From positions 1,364,001 through 1,428,000 of the forward strand of contig NC_085851.1 in NCBI RefSeq assembly GCF_020906515.1: a DNA stretch of 64,000 nucleotides, read 5' to 3'. This stretch comes from Vanrija pseudolonga. Taxonomy: Eukaryota; Basidiomycota; Tremellomycetes; Trichosporonales; Trichosporonaceae. Under the pieces are notes generated by a model, which saw only the letters and a list, made by a program, of their open reading frames with translations, was not told the DNA's origin and made no database searches. Position 1 is the first letter of the stretch; each line of letters begins with the position of its first letter. Shown here piece by piece: positions 53,676 through 64,000 of this stretch. A program made the translations under genes and the position numbers.

Positions 53676-55047
53676 ATGTCCAAGTCCACCTCCTCTACCA
53701 AGTCCAAGGCCCTCAAGTGGTCGGCCGTCTTCCTCCTCCTCGCGGCCGTCGCCAACGCCGCCGCCGTCCCCCAGTCGGACGCGGTCGCCTTCGAGACCCA
53801 GTCGCAGCTCCAGCAGTCGCTCGGCCTCCAGAAGATCCCCGCCGTCCGCAACCCCAAGTTCACCGAGAACGGTGCCGCGGCCATCGCCAAGGCCCAGGCC
53901 AAGTACGGCTTCAAGTCGACCCACGCTACCGGCCCCGTCAACGACCAGGTCATCGGCACCACGCCCGCGGCGTCTGACAACGGCGACCTCGAGTACCTCG
54001 TCCAGGTGCCCATCGGCACCCCTCCCCAGACGCTCAACCTCGACTTTGACACTGGCTCGTCCGACCTCTGGGTAAGTGACCACACAAGTGGCACACGCTC
54101 ACACCCAGGTCTTCTCGTCCAAGCTCCCCGCGTCCTCCAAGAGCGGCCACAGCATCTTCACCTCGGCCGCCTCGTCCACCTTCAAGGCCCTGACCGGCTA
54201 CTCGTGGTCTATCGAGTACGCCGACCTCTCGACCGCGTCGGGTACCGTCGGCACCGACAATGTCAACCTCGGTGGCCTTGTCGTCAAGAACCAGGCGGTC
54301 GAGCTCGCCACGCAGGCCTCGGCTTCGTTCATTAGGAACAACAACGACGGCCTCGTCGGCCTCGGCTTCTGGAACGGCCAGTACGGCAACACTGTCAAGC
54401 CGACTTCCCAGAAGAACGTCATCGCCAACCTCATCTCGCAGGGCACTGTCCCCGCCAACGCGCAGCTCTTCACCACTGCCCTCTACTCGTCGCGTGACTC
54501 GGCGTCGTCGTTCTACACCTTTGGCTACGTCGACCAGAGCCTCGTCAGCGCCTCGGGCCAGGCCATCTCGTGGACTCCTGTCGACTCGAGCCTCGGCTTC
54601 TGGCAGGTCCCGTCCACCACTACCTATGTGGGCGGCAAGGCCATCACCCAGTCGGGCAACACGGGTATCGCCGACACTGGCACCACCCTCGCGCTCCTGT
54701 CCGACACGGTCGTGAACGCCGTCTACGCCCTTATCCCCGGCTCGAGCTACTCGACTGCCGACGAGGGCTACATCTTCCCCTTCAGCTCGGCCAAGAGCCT
54801 CCCCACTGTTACCATTGCTATCGGTAACAAGCAGTTCGCCATCCAGCCCGAGGACCTCATCTACGGCACCTCCAAGGACGGCAGCCAGTACTTTGGTGGC
54901 ATCCAGTCCCGCGGTGACAGCTCCTTCGACATTCTCGGTGATGTCTTCCTCAAGTCGGTCTACGCCATCTTCGACCAGGGCAACACCCGTCTTGGTCTGG
55001 TCCCCAAGATCGAGGCGACCCAGCACCTTACCGGCCGTGACGAGTAA
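53676..55047 (+). CDS. Secreted pepsin-like aspartyl protease (A1)
   Basis: Endoprotease of family A1, 444 residues. Exons 53676-54071 and 54109-55047. The signal peptide is ALKWSAVFLLLAAVANA after a short Ser/Lys-rich start, followed by a propeptide (to about residue 105, KAQAKYGFKS...). Mature motifs: YLVQVPIGTPPQTLNLDFDT then GSSDLW (first catalytic Asp in DTGS), YADLSTASGTVGTDNVNLGG, GLVGLGFWNGQYGN, YTFGYVD, GIADTGTTLALLSDTVVNAV (second catalytic Asp in DTGT), FDILGDVFLKSVYAIFDQGN and TRLGLVPK. It ends HLTGRDE. No GPI-type hydrophobic tail, so probably secreted. It is the only plus-strand gene in the middle of the BTB array. Strong codon bias suggests high expression. Confidence 0.94.
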
Positions 55048-55343
55048 GCGTGGCGGGGTAGGCAGGCGACAGGAGAAAGAAGTGAAAAGAATGAAATTCG
55101 GAAGAAGAATATGGTGCATGCCTAGCTCCCGTAAGGATAGAAATGGTGTTGCAGCATAGAAAGAATGTGAAAAGAAATGTCGCCTGAAATGATGCGCGGG
55201 GTTGGCGCGCCCCCAGTCTACAAATTCAGAATGTGCCCAACGCCAGAGTCGGCGACATGTGCCTGTCGTCGACCCCAATCCCACGTCGTCACCACCTCAG
55301 ATGCATAGTTGATATCGACCCAAGATTACGCGTGGCCTCCCAC

Positions 55344-56104
55344 CTACCTCCCCTTCATGAGCCAGTCAAAGTGGAACGCCCACGCGAGCTTGTCCCTGCC
55401 CCCGCGGGCGGTGCGCAGCCAAGCCTTGTCCAGACTGTCAAAGTTTTCCTGGGGGATGGGCGCACGGGTCGCGTCGCCCAGGCGTGCCGGGAGAAGCCCG
55501 TCGTGCGGCTTGACTGTGAAGTCGAGCGACGCGCCGCGCTCAATGGCCGCGACGCACCCCTTGACGTCGCCCGCAGCGGCCGCAAGGGCAAAGTGCACGA
55601 CGTGGAGGTCGGTGGCGTTGCTGAACTCGGGCTCGGGCAGGAGCTCGTCCGCAAGGTGGAGGAAAATGAGCAGCAGCGTGCGCAGCCCCGCGGCACACTC
55701 GTACTTCTTCATGAAGGCCGTCAGGGCGAGCATGCGCGCGAGCGTGTCGGCTGCGTTGGGGGGCAGGACGAACTCGGACTGGAGGACGAGGGCGAGAAAG
55801 TCGCGCACCGTGCGCGCCGTCTCAAAGTCGGCGTCGGCGAAGTGGAGCACTGAGGCGCCCGCACACATGTCCTGCGCGTCGCGGAACCACGCGCTCAGGT
55901 CAGCTCTGGGGCGAGGGGAGGGACATACCTCGCTGAGAAGAGGTCGTTCGCCGGCACGCGGAAGCGCACGTTGTCCGAGCTGATGAGCGTGAACTCGCCC
56001 TTCGTCCACTGTCGGTCGTCGACGATGCTGTCCTCGTCGGTTGAGGAGGTGGGGTTGGTGGAGAGCTTGCGCTTCTTTGCCTTGGGGCGGTTGTGACCGT
56101 CCAT
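55344..56104 (-). CDS. BTB/POZ-like array member 4
   Basis: Starts MDGHNRPKAKKRKLSTNPTS at 56104; the basic, Lys/Arg-rich N-terminus looks like a nuclear localisation signal. The BTB-like unit is WTKGEFTLISSDNVRFRVPA followed by NDLFSAR, then the family intron (about 55887-55930). Second exon: SVLHFADADFETARTVRDFL, ALTAFMKKYECAAGLRTLLL, VVHFALAAAAGDVKGCVAAI and WAFHFDWLMKGR at the end. About 240 residues. Together with members 5-7 it defines the conserved core of the array. Partner and role unknown. Confidence 0.8.
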
Positions 56105-56388
56105 TGTGTCTGGCCGGTGGGCGAAGCGAGGCGTTGCGAGTTGCAGACACAACTTGAGTCGAGTGATTGTTCAAAGTTGTGTGTTTGTCAAGATTTTCTT
56201 TTGCACCGCCGACACTGCAGTCGTCCCTCACGTCGCCACGGGCCCAACCCTTTTCCCCTTCTCTCGCTCAATACGACGCCGGGTGCGCCGCGGTGAGGTG
56301 AAGCACTCAATGATGAGGTATACATGCTACTCTGTCCACTTGCATTTACCCTCCGCGGAGCGTAACTACCTCGACGCAACCATCTATT

Positions 56389-57266
56389 CTAGGCGCTCTT
56401 TGTGGGCAGAGCGGTGCGAGCTGCCGTCTGCGATTCCTTCAAGTGGATCCTAAACTGCCTCGCCCACTCGGACCGGCTGCGGTCCTTTCCACTCTTCTCC
56501 CAGCCTTTGACCAGCGCAGCAAGGTACTCGTTTGGAATCGTGTTCTTGATCGCCTTGGACATGTTCTTGGGGATAAGCGGGGCAGTGTCCTTGTACGAGT
56601 TGCCGCCGGAATTGGTGTTACTCGCGACGCCGAGAAATTTGGCCCCCGCGTCCTCGATGGCTCCCGCGCACCCAGAGATGCTCTTTGCCAGAGCGGCGAG
56701 GATGAACCGGTCGCGCGAGTACGTCGCGTCGTACCGATGCTCCTTTTCGAATACGTACTGCAAGCGCCGGAGCTCGAGGTGACAGTCGTACTTGTGCATG
56801 AAGCAGGCGAGGAAGATGACGGGCGGTGGGACGTCGACCGGGATGAGCGACTCGCTAAACGGGCGGGCCTTGGGCTGGAGATCAAACTCGATCACAAACT
56901 TGAGAAAGGTGCGGACGACGACCGCCGTCTCAAAGTCGGGGTCGGTCAGGTGCACAATCTTTTCACCCGAGGTCATTTCGCTCGCCTCGCGGAATATGGG
57001 GCTGTGGGTGAGGGAGTGAGTGCATGCGTGCGTGTCGAGAGCCAGAGCAGTGCCCACCTCGCGACGAAGAGAGCCATCGAGTCGACGCGGAACCGCACGT
57101 CGTCAGAGCTGACAATTGTAAAGTCGCCCGTGGTCCACTTCTTGTCGTCCACAATGACTGGCGGCGGCGCCGACTGCGGTGCTGCCGGCTCGTCATCCGG
57201 CACCTTGGGCTTGGGTGTGGGTGCGGCTCGCTTTTCCTTGCCCTTCCTGCGCGTCGTCTTGGGCAT
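56389..57266 (-). CDS. BTB/POZ-like array member 5
   Basis: Starts MPKTTRRKGKEKRAAPTPKP at 57266, again strongly basic (NLS-like). KKWTTGDFTIVSSDDVRFRV precedes an intron after LFVAR (about 57002-57059). The second exon has GEKIVHLTDPDFETAVVVRT, FLACFMHKYDCHLELRRLQY, DRFILAALAKSISGCAGAIE, IPNEYLAALVKGWEKSGKDR and SEWARQFRIHLKE. About 270 residues. Close to member 6 in length, intron position and C-terminal GWE.SGK.R.RSEWA pattern, so probably a recent duplicate. Confidence 0.82.
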
Positions 57267-57478
57267 TGTTGGTGGTGTGGTATGAGGAGTAGAGCAAAGG
57301 AGTGGATGGTGGGCAAGGCAATGTTAAGTAGTGGAGTGGAGGTCGGGTGCGGCTGTCTCGGAGTCGCACCCGGCATGTCCCACAACCCACACGCGCACAC
57401 CGCCAGCTCAGCAACACACACACATGCCCACTGTCCGCACCTTCATGGCACTCCCGCACAGCACACATTCTACATTGT

Positions 57479-58278
57479 CTACTTGCTCGCACCACCGTCA
57501 ATGAGCAGCTCAAAGTGGTGCGCCCACTCGCTGCGGTTGCGGTGCTTGCCGCTCCTCTCCCAGCCCTTACACAGCGCGACCCAGTAGTGCGCGGGGATCA
57601 TCTCCTTGACAACCGGCGGGATATTGGCAGGAACAAGCGCGTGCAGGTCCATGAACGAGTCGCTGGTGCCCTTATCGCTCGCGCCGCTGGTGGCCTCAAT
57701 GGCGTCGGAGCACGCGTTAACGTCGCCGGCGAGCGCGGCGATGATGAAGCTGTCGCGCGCGTACAGGTCGTAGCTGTGCCCGACCTCCTTGCCAAACACG
57801 TACAGAAGGCGGCGCAGCTCGACACGGCTGTCGTACTTGTGCAGAAAGCGCGCAAGCTGGACAAAAGGCGACACGCCCTCCCGCGAGATGTACATGCGTC
57901 GGTGTTGCTCCTTGAACTGGCTCGTGCGGAACTTGACGACAAAGTCGAGAAAGTTCTTCACGACGGAAGCTGTCTCGTACTCGGTGTCGGTGAAGCGTGC
58001 CGTCCTGTCGCGGGGGTTCAGGTCGGCCGCGGCGCGAAACACCGCGCTGGGGGTTAGTTGAGGCTTGGGACACGCCTAGCTCACCTCGGGGAGAAGAGGT
58101 GCACACCATCGACGCGGAACCGCACATTGTCCGAGCTGATGAGTGTGAAGTCGCCGTTGGTCCATGTCCTGTCGTCGACTATGGCGCCGTCGGGGGCACT
58201 TGAGCCCGCCGACTCGTCGTCACCGCGCTTGCGTTTGGCCGAGGCGGGCTTCTTAAGCTTGGGCTTGGCTTTGGCCAT
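57479..58278 (-). CDS. BTB/POZ-like array member 6
   Basis: Starts MAKAKPKLKKPASAKRKRGD at 58278 with a bipartite-like basic N-terminus. TWTNGDFTLISSDNVRFRVD and GVHLFSPR are followed by the family intron (about 58047-58085). Second exon: ARFTDTEYETASVVKNFLDF, QLARFLHKYDSRVELRRLLY, DSFIIAALAGDVNACSDAIE, IPAHYWVALCKGWERSGKHR and NRSEWAHHFELLIDGGASK. About 250 residues. Most similar to member 5. Confidence 0.82.
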
Positions 58279-58492
58279 GGTGGGAGTGAACTGGTATGGG
58301 TAGAAGGGGAATGAAACGGACGGCGGCGGTGTATGTAGCCTTTTGTCAAGAGTTTGTGCACACACAGCATCAACCCCACGGGCAGCCTGACGTTGGGCTT
58401 TTGTCCCACCACACACACGCAACACGGTGTCGTTCTCGCCAAGGCTCATTCTACCAGTGCATGTCATTGTACTTGATTGCAGGGATACATAT

Positions 58493-59229
58493 TCAGGTCG
58501 CCTGCTGCTGGTTGGCCACAGCTCCATGACTGTCGCCCCCCGCATCTGAAGCTGCCTCAATCTCCCTCTTGAAAGCGGCTGCCCAGATCTCGCGAGGGCG
58601 ATCAGGCCCAAGGGTGTTCCATGCCGTCGCCAAAGCCTGTTGGTACCTCGAAGGGATGTACACACCAATGTACTTCAGGTCAGATGGAGCGAGGTGGCTG
58701 TTACCAGGAAAATCGGGCCACGGCCGGTCCAAACGGATAGCGTCGTAGCACATCTCGATGTTGGCGCAAATGGCGCCAAGAACGAAAAAGGCTTGAGAGT
58801 CGGACAGGCCTGGCCTGATGAGCGTCGGCGCATTGTACAAGAACAGCATTGCGAGCTGGCGCCTGGCCATCTGGCAGTCGAACTTGTCGAAAAACTTGCA
58901 GAGGCCCGCATACATTGGGGAGTAGGCGTCACCCCGCCCATCCTTGGCGATAGTGTCGATGGAGAAGTCGACAATGAGGTCTAGGAAGGCGCGCACAATG
59001 TCGTGCGTCTCGAAGTCGGGGTCGACGAGCTCGAGCTTCTTGTCGGCTGCGTCGCACATGCTGGCGGCATCTAGGAAGAAGGAGCTACGGGTCAGTAGTG
59101 GTGGGGAAGGTAGTCTCACCTAGCTGAGAACAGGTGGTACGAGGGAACGCGGAAACGCACGCCGTCCGAGCTGACGAGGGTGAAGTCGCCGTGCTGGAAC
59201 TTGTCGTCGTCGGAGGTGTGGGTTGCCAT
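58493..59229 (-). CDS. BTB/POZ-like array member 7
   Basis: Starts MATHTSDDDKFQHGDFTLVS at 59229, so it lacks the basic N-terminal arm of members 4-6. HGDFTLVSSDGVRFRVPSYH and LFSAR come before the family intron (about 59077-59119). The second exon has LELVDPDFETHDIVRAFLDL, GLCKFFDKFDCQMARRQLAM, SQAFFVLGAICANIEMCYDA, IPSRYQQALATAWNTLGPDR and PREIWAAAFKREIEAA. About 230 residues. Function unknown. Confidence 0.8.
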
Positions 59230-59481
59230 GGTAGTGGTGTGGATGCTGAGTGCTGGATGCTGGTGGAATAAGAGTGTCAAGTGGTGGGCTTTTAAGTGCC
59301 CGACGGACAATGGAGTGCTGTGTGACTTGTGCGGGACCAGGGGTGAGCACCCTCGCCCCGCGGATCGCCACACTGCCACTCGCCCCACCCGCCATTCCTC
59401 GGCGCTCCTTTGCTGCAAATCGCGTCCTCTGTAACGGACCTGTTGCATATACCCCTCCATGCGCCTACATGAAGTCGTCTA

Positions 59482-60434
59482 CTACTTGGACTGCATCAAC
59501 TCGGCGAACCTTTCAGCGAGCCTGACACCGCCCTCCGGATTAAGCATTTGCAGCAAGCCACAGAGGTATTCGTTTGGCACGATGTCGTGCACGGCGCGTG
59601 AAAGCAGCGACACGTCTACGCGGCGAAAGCAGCGCACGTACGCTGTTTCGTCGGAGAAGGGGTACTGCAAGGCCGCGAGAGCGAGGTCGGCGTCGCCTGT
59701 GAGTCGCGCCGCCGTTGCCGCATCCTGTACTGCGCGCGCCTCGTCCTGCTCGAGCACGAGGCAGCAGAAGCGGACGTCGCGCGCCAGCGCGCCCAGAATG
59801 AACGCCTCAACTAGATACCTAACTGATCCCAGGACAAATGTCACGAAGAACTCGTTGAGGAGGTTGTCCCTGGCCCGGACGCAGCGATATCGGTCCATAA
59901 AGGCGCACAGGTGTCCGAGGAAGATGCACCGCGTGTCCGTCGTTTCGCAGGGGTTGTCTGGGAAGCGGAATGTGCCCCTGACGACGAAGGTGAAGAAGGC
60001 GTCGAGGACGGCCGCCGTCTCACTGTGGTAGTTGAAGAACTTGATGACGGAGGAATAGTCTTGGAACTTGAAGCGGCCCAAGACTTGGCTGAGAGCCTCG
60101 CTGCAAGGGCGATATAAGCGATGTCGCTGTGTGTGCATGTAAGTGCTCACCTCGACGACCGGATAACGTGCCGCGGCACCAAGAGGCACCAGTTATCGCT
60201 GCTGACGAGCATTATCCCGTGCTCGTCCCAACAGCGCACGCGCGGGATGGCACGCAGGTCGCGCATGCAGTCAGGCAAGCTGGTGGCCTCGCACTGCGGC
60301 AGCGACGCTCCAGTACCCACACTCAGCTTGTACGCTGACAGGCGGCTGTCAGCGGCGGGATAGGCCGGCGGGCCCTCGGTCACTACGATGATCACAGGGT
60401 CTTGTCCGCCAGGATGAGTTGCGGATGGAGCCAT
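59482..60434 (-). CDS. BTB/POZ-like array member 8 (most divergent 3' end of the array)
   Basis: Starts MAPSATHPGGQDPVIIVVTE at 60434 (an upstream in-frame Met at 60470 is possible). Exon 1 is longer than in the others and ends GIMLVSSDNWCLLVPRHVIR with the intron after RSSR (about 60103-60155). Second exon: FNYHSETAAVLDAFFTFVVR, LGHLCAFMDRYRCVRARDNL, LVEAFILGALARDVRFCCLV, IVPNEYLCGLLQML and a final RLAERFAELMQSK. About 300 residues. It keeps the intron position and the F..RY.C..A spacing, but the BTB signature is weak. Confidence 0.72.
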
Positions 60435-60852
60435 GCTGCTGGAAGTTGGATGACATGGGCATCTGTTCATTGGCTGTCACTTATGTATAGGTGTCCAGCA
60501 TGGCACCCAGACCGTTCACGCCTCAGGTAGACGCACAAAGTCATCAGCTCTGCATTGTGGTCTTGCTGATCGTCAAGCTGTGGTGAGTGTCCACTGTTCT
60601 GAACGGCAGTGGTGTGGGGGGACCGCTGGGCTGAAGATGACGCGCGCAGACCCCGATGCGGGGTCTGCCTGCTGAAGATAAGCCTCCCCGGCCCAATTGC
60701 CCCTCACGTATCGAATGCCCGCCTGCCCGCACCATGACCGCACAGGTCGCCAATTGTCCATAAGCTCTCAACGAATATAAGTCTAGCCTGTGGGCGCTCT
60801 AGCCCGTGGCGAGCTCCGTCTGCATCATCAACCCTCCCTCGACAACCTCCGC
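60435..60852. other. Intergenic region at the end of the BTB array
   Basis: About 420 bases with the promoter of BTB member 8 and the 3' end of the superoxide dismutase gene. Nothing else seen. Confidence 0.45.
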
Positions 60853-62309
60853 CTAGTTGGCGACAGCGATGACACCGCACGCGGCACGGGCGCCGGCGTG
60901 GCCAGTCGTCTTGGAGTCGGTCTCGTTGCCGAGACCGAGATCGTCGCGGCCGGCGTGGACTGCGGTGTGAGTGGGGCGTGCGGCGAGTGCGCAGACGACG
61001 ACTTACCAACAACGCCACGACCGAAGATGGTGCGCGCACCGAGGAGCTGGATCTTGGAGTCTGTGGGCTGGTTAGCGACGGTCGTGAAGGAGGCTGAAAG
61101 CCGACGGGTGCCACCCTGGAAGCCGAGTGGTGATCGCTCGGACCCCGTGCAGTGCTTCGCCGTGCTTCTGCGTGACATGCACCGCCCGACACTGCACCGA
61201 CACAGTCCCCGACATCGCCTCAAGCCATGCCACGACAACACCCACCCTTAATGTCGACGGTCGCGGTGCCGTTGGCGTCCGTCTTGATGTTGCCGAGGTC
61301 ACCGACGTGGCGGACCTTGGCGTCGGGCGCACCGTGAGTCTTGTTGAAGGGGTTGAAGTGGCCGCCGGTCGAGTTGCAGCCGCCGCTGATGTCACCGAAC
61401 TGGTGGACGTGGAAGCCGTGCTCAGCGTTGGGCGAGAGGCCCGAGATCTGAGGGGTTAGTGACATGGTGGAGGTGGTGGCCGTTGCAGTGCGGTGGAAGG
61501 CGGGGATGGCGCGGGGACTTCTGGTGGCGGCGGCGGCGGTGCTCGGCGGCCTATGCATGATGCGGTGCCGGCCACCAGCACCAGCACATGCACGACCTCG
61601 ACGACGACGCGCACCGCCGCCGCCACTTTGCGGTCATGCCAGGCAAACAACGCGTACCAGGCGCCAGGCCAGGAACGCGGCGCGCACGACTACACTCCGG
61701 CGGGGCGGGTGCAGCCCGGCATCCCTGAGTGAGACCGAAGTGTGCGTGCTCGTCGGCGTATGCACACGCACCGCCGACACACACACAGCGCCGCCGATGC
61801 ATCCGGCGTCGAGCAACGCCGTTGCCCCATGCAACGATGGACAGCGCCCGCTCTCATCACCCGTGGCTAGGCGGGACGCCCAGCCGCCGAATATAGCAGT
61901 AATGCCTGCCTCGACGACCGGGAAGGCTGGGCTATCGATGACGGCATCACGTGGGTTGGGATGCTTGAAACGGGATGGAAGGAAGGTTGGATGCACTCAC
62001 AGTGCCAGTGACCGACACCTCGCAGCTGCCCTTGTCCTGCGAGAAGTGGATCACGCCGGCGACGCCGCCGGGGCCGGCGAGGACGGAGACGGCCTGGGAG
62101 GTAGTGTCAGTGGTGGGCACGGTGAGGGGTTGGGTGACACGCGCCGCGCGGGGGTGACGGTTTTGGCTTCGGCCGGCTTGGCTTCTTTCTGCCGCCGCCG
62201 CCCCCGCTCAGCGCCCACTCACATGGATCGTGTTGGCCCAGTATCCGTTCTCGGCGACGGCGAGGGGCGCGAGGGCGGCGGCAGCAGCGACGACCTTGGT
62301 GAAGAGCAT
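60853..62309 (-). CDS. Secreted Cu/Zn superoxide dismutase
   Basis: Converts superoxide to oxygen and hydrogen peroxide. The first exon encodes a signal peptide ([20 protein letters not shown]) then NGYWANTIH. Further exons: [40 protein letters not shown] with copper-binding His, [20 protein letters not shown] with copper/zinc-ligand His, [20 protein letters not shown], and [13 protein letters not shown] with the fourth copper His. It ends [13 protein letters not shown]. All usual metal ligands and the two disulfide Cys are present. The SVTGT to ISGL junction is a 553-nt intron (61448-62000), ten times the window's norm. The signal peptide makes this an extracellular or cell-wall isoform. No separate cytosolic gene is in the window. 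Confidence 0.92.
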
Positions 62310-63863
62310 GGTAGCGGTGGGTGGTGGTGGTTCAAAGTGTGTGTTGCTGGGGGGGATGAGTCTTTTGTGATTCCCGTGAGGCCTTTTGTAACTCGCCTTT
62401 GACACTAGCAGGTTGAACAACAAAAGGGGGCAATGTAGCAGAGTGATGCGGCTGTCCTGCCCTGGTCCTGCCCTCGGCGTCTGGTCGTAATGCGCTGCGT
62501 TCAAGGTTCCTTTAGTCCCACAGAGGTACAGAGGGTGGTGGCTGCTGCCGCGCTGTGTGGGTTCAAAGTTCGGGAAGGACGAGCAAGACACAGGCACCTG
62601 CCGTTTCAGTTCTCGACAACCAACAACCAACGACGACGACGACGACGACGACAACCAGCTTTATGCCTTTCCCGCGGCTCTCACCAGCCAGGCCCCTTGA
62701 ACTGGGACCTATTTGTGGCGTTGAGCGGTGCATCCCATTGACAAAGCAGGATGCATTGGCGGCGAGCAGCCTACAGCCTACAGCCGAGAGAGCATACAGA
62801 CAGACCCCTCGTCGTTATCCGTAGGCTCGTTGACGTTATTGCCTCGGCGTCGGCCGGTGCCTGGATTCCGACGCCACGCCGCCAGGCCAGTCCTTGGCCC
62901 TCTTTGCAGTACTGTACGCCCCATGCGGTGCGCGCGGTGCTCGTCGCCGGGGTCGGGTCCGACAATGCATGCTCGGCGTCGGCCGTCTCGGCGCTCGCTG
63001 CACGAGTAGCGAGCATACGGCTATGGGTGGTGGGTGGGCGGGGCACAGTATCACGCGCGCCAGCACGGTGGGCGGGTGGGCCATGGGCCACCTTCCTCGC
63101 GGGCAACGCTCCAAGGCGGGCTGCCAGGCGAGATGACTGCTGAGCCTGCACCCTGCTCGAGGAAGGCGAGGAAGGCGATGAAGGGGACGATCACATGTGT
63201 GACTCGAGGTGACTCGGCTGCGAGCCAAGCGCAGCACTACGATGCATAAATGGGTCAAGAGTGAGCCGGACTGCGGGTGGGCACGACGCCTCACGCGGAT
63301 GAGCGAGGGGCCGCAGGGGGTTCCGCCGCCGCCCGGTGTTTTATCAGATATTGCCTAGGTTGTTGTCCCAATGCCCCTGCCCGCGAGACAAGTATACAAG
63401 TAGCTGCGATCGCACGAGCCGTGCGACGCTTGCGGTGACGCCGACGACGACGACGCGCACGACGCTCACTGGGAATGAGGCGCAGCGGACAAGTTATTTA
63501 TGGGCCAGGCGATACAGCCGGCTGCCTTGTTGTTCTCCAGAAGTCGACCAACTTGACGACGCGCTCGGGCCATAACGTGGAATGCATCGACGCGATTCTC
63601 AGCTCATGCACTGGCGCATCACTCAACCTGTGCAGGTAGAGACCACCTCGGCTCTGCCGAGTCTGGGTGGCTCAGCACGAGCCAGCCTGGAGAGAAGCGA
63701 GCGCACGAGCAACAACGACTGCAGCCCCCACCTCCACTGTGTGGACTTGTCCTCGCCGAATTCCGGGACCCCATAAGCACAATGACGTCGGGGCCTCCAA
63801 CCTCAACTTCAAAAGTCGACCAGCTGTGTCTTCCTCAACTCTACACACCCTCCCCACAACACA
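62310..63863. other. 1.55 kb gene-poor stretch
   Basis: Divergent intergenic region between the superoxide dismutase and the next SDR. It contains a (cga)n run near 62631-62652. No open frame with motifs. It presumably carries both promoters. Confidence 0.45.
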
Positions 63864-64000
63864 ATGGCAGCAGCAGTAGCACGCAAGCACGCCCTCGTGA
63901 CGGGCTCGACGTCGGGTATCGGGCGGGGCATCGCGACGGCGCTCGCGGCGGCCCGGTACGACATCACGCTCAACGGCTTTGGGAACCCCGACGACATTGC
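63864..64000 (+). CDS. 3-hydroxybutyrate-dehydrogenase-like SDR, 5' part only
   Basis: Begins MAAAVARKHALVTGSTSGIG and continues RGIATALAAARYDITLNGFG before running off the window. The TGSTSGIGRGIA cofactor motif and the LNGFG segment right after beta-2 are characteristic of D-beta-hydroxybutyrate dehydrogenases (BdhA-like SDRs), which oxidise 3-hydroxybutyrate to acetoacetate. Only about 46 residues are visible, so the exact branch is uncertain. A CCCTCCCCACAAC leader precedes the start. Confidence 0.75.
   Translation, partial: MAAAVARKHALVTGSTSGIGRGIATALAAARYDITLNGFGNPDDI

Noticed and set aside
1-64000. Searches by eye for LTR or other virus-like elements, LINEs, DNA transposons, rRNA, CRISPR and origins
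   Set aside because: No reverse transcriptase, integrase, capsid, transposase or rRNA-like sequence and no regular spaced repeats were found.

Overview
The window is nuclear DNA of a GC-rich basidiomycete yeast. It most resembles Trichosporonales (Cutaneotrichosporon, Trichosporon, Apiotrichum and relatives). The reasons are dense genes on both strands, many 35-60 nt GT-AG introns with a CTRAC-like branch site 10-20 nt before the AG, strongly C/G-ending codons, and a fungal gene set. The genus is an inference. I saw no LTR element, LINE, DNA transposon, virus-like element, CRISPR or rRNA.

Layout. 0-8 kb holds housekeeping genes: ketopantoate hydroxymethyltransferase, topoisomerase III with a zinc-knuckle tail, and serine hydroxymethyltransferase with a possible dual start. 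9-15 kb is an accessory block of unrecognised genes: two paralogs sharing a C-terminal domain (one carrying a large extra central region), a doubtful fragment, and another lineage-restricted gene preceded by a 16-bp minisatellite. 16-25 kb has two GT18-like type II membrane glycosyltransferases facing each other around a Zn2Cys6 regulator, a small alanine-rich membrane protein and COP9 signalosome subunit 4.

27-48 kb is a block of catabolic and transport genes: a D-2-hydroxyacid dehydrogenase, a GABA/choline-type permease, an NTF2-like protein, an acyl-CoA/acid-CoA ligase, an alpha/beta hydrolase, an AidB-like acyl-CoA dehydrogenase, an AAAP amino-acid transporter, a succinate-semialdehyde-type aldehyde dehydrogenase divergent from an SDR, and a putative cyclase (metal-dependent hydrolase). 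The NTF2-like protein, the ligase and the acyl-CoA dehydrogenase all end in Ala-Lys-Leu, a PTS1 signal. This suggests a small peroxisomal degradation module fed by plasma-membrane uptake.

48-60.5 kb starts with an intron-containing tRNA-Leu(CAG). A head-to-tail array of eight BTB/POZ-like paralogs follows, all on the minus strand, each with one short intron at or near the same place, interrupted only by a secreted pepsin-like aspartyl protease on the plus strand. This array is the most distinctive feature of the window. 60.8-64 kb holds a secreted Cu/Zn superoxide dismutase with an unusually long intron and the first part of a 3-hydroxybutyrate-dehydrogenase-like SDR that runs off the edge.

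Gene models with introns were assembled by eye from splice signals and frame. Outer limits are usually firmer than internal junctions.
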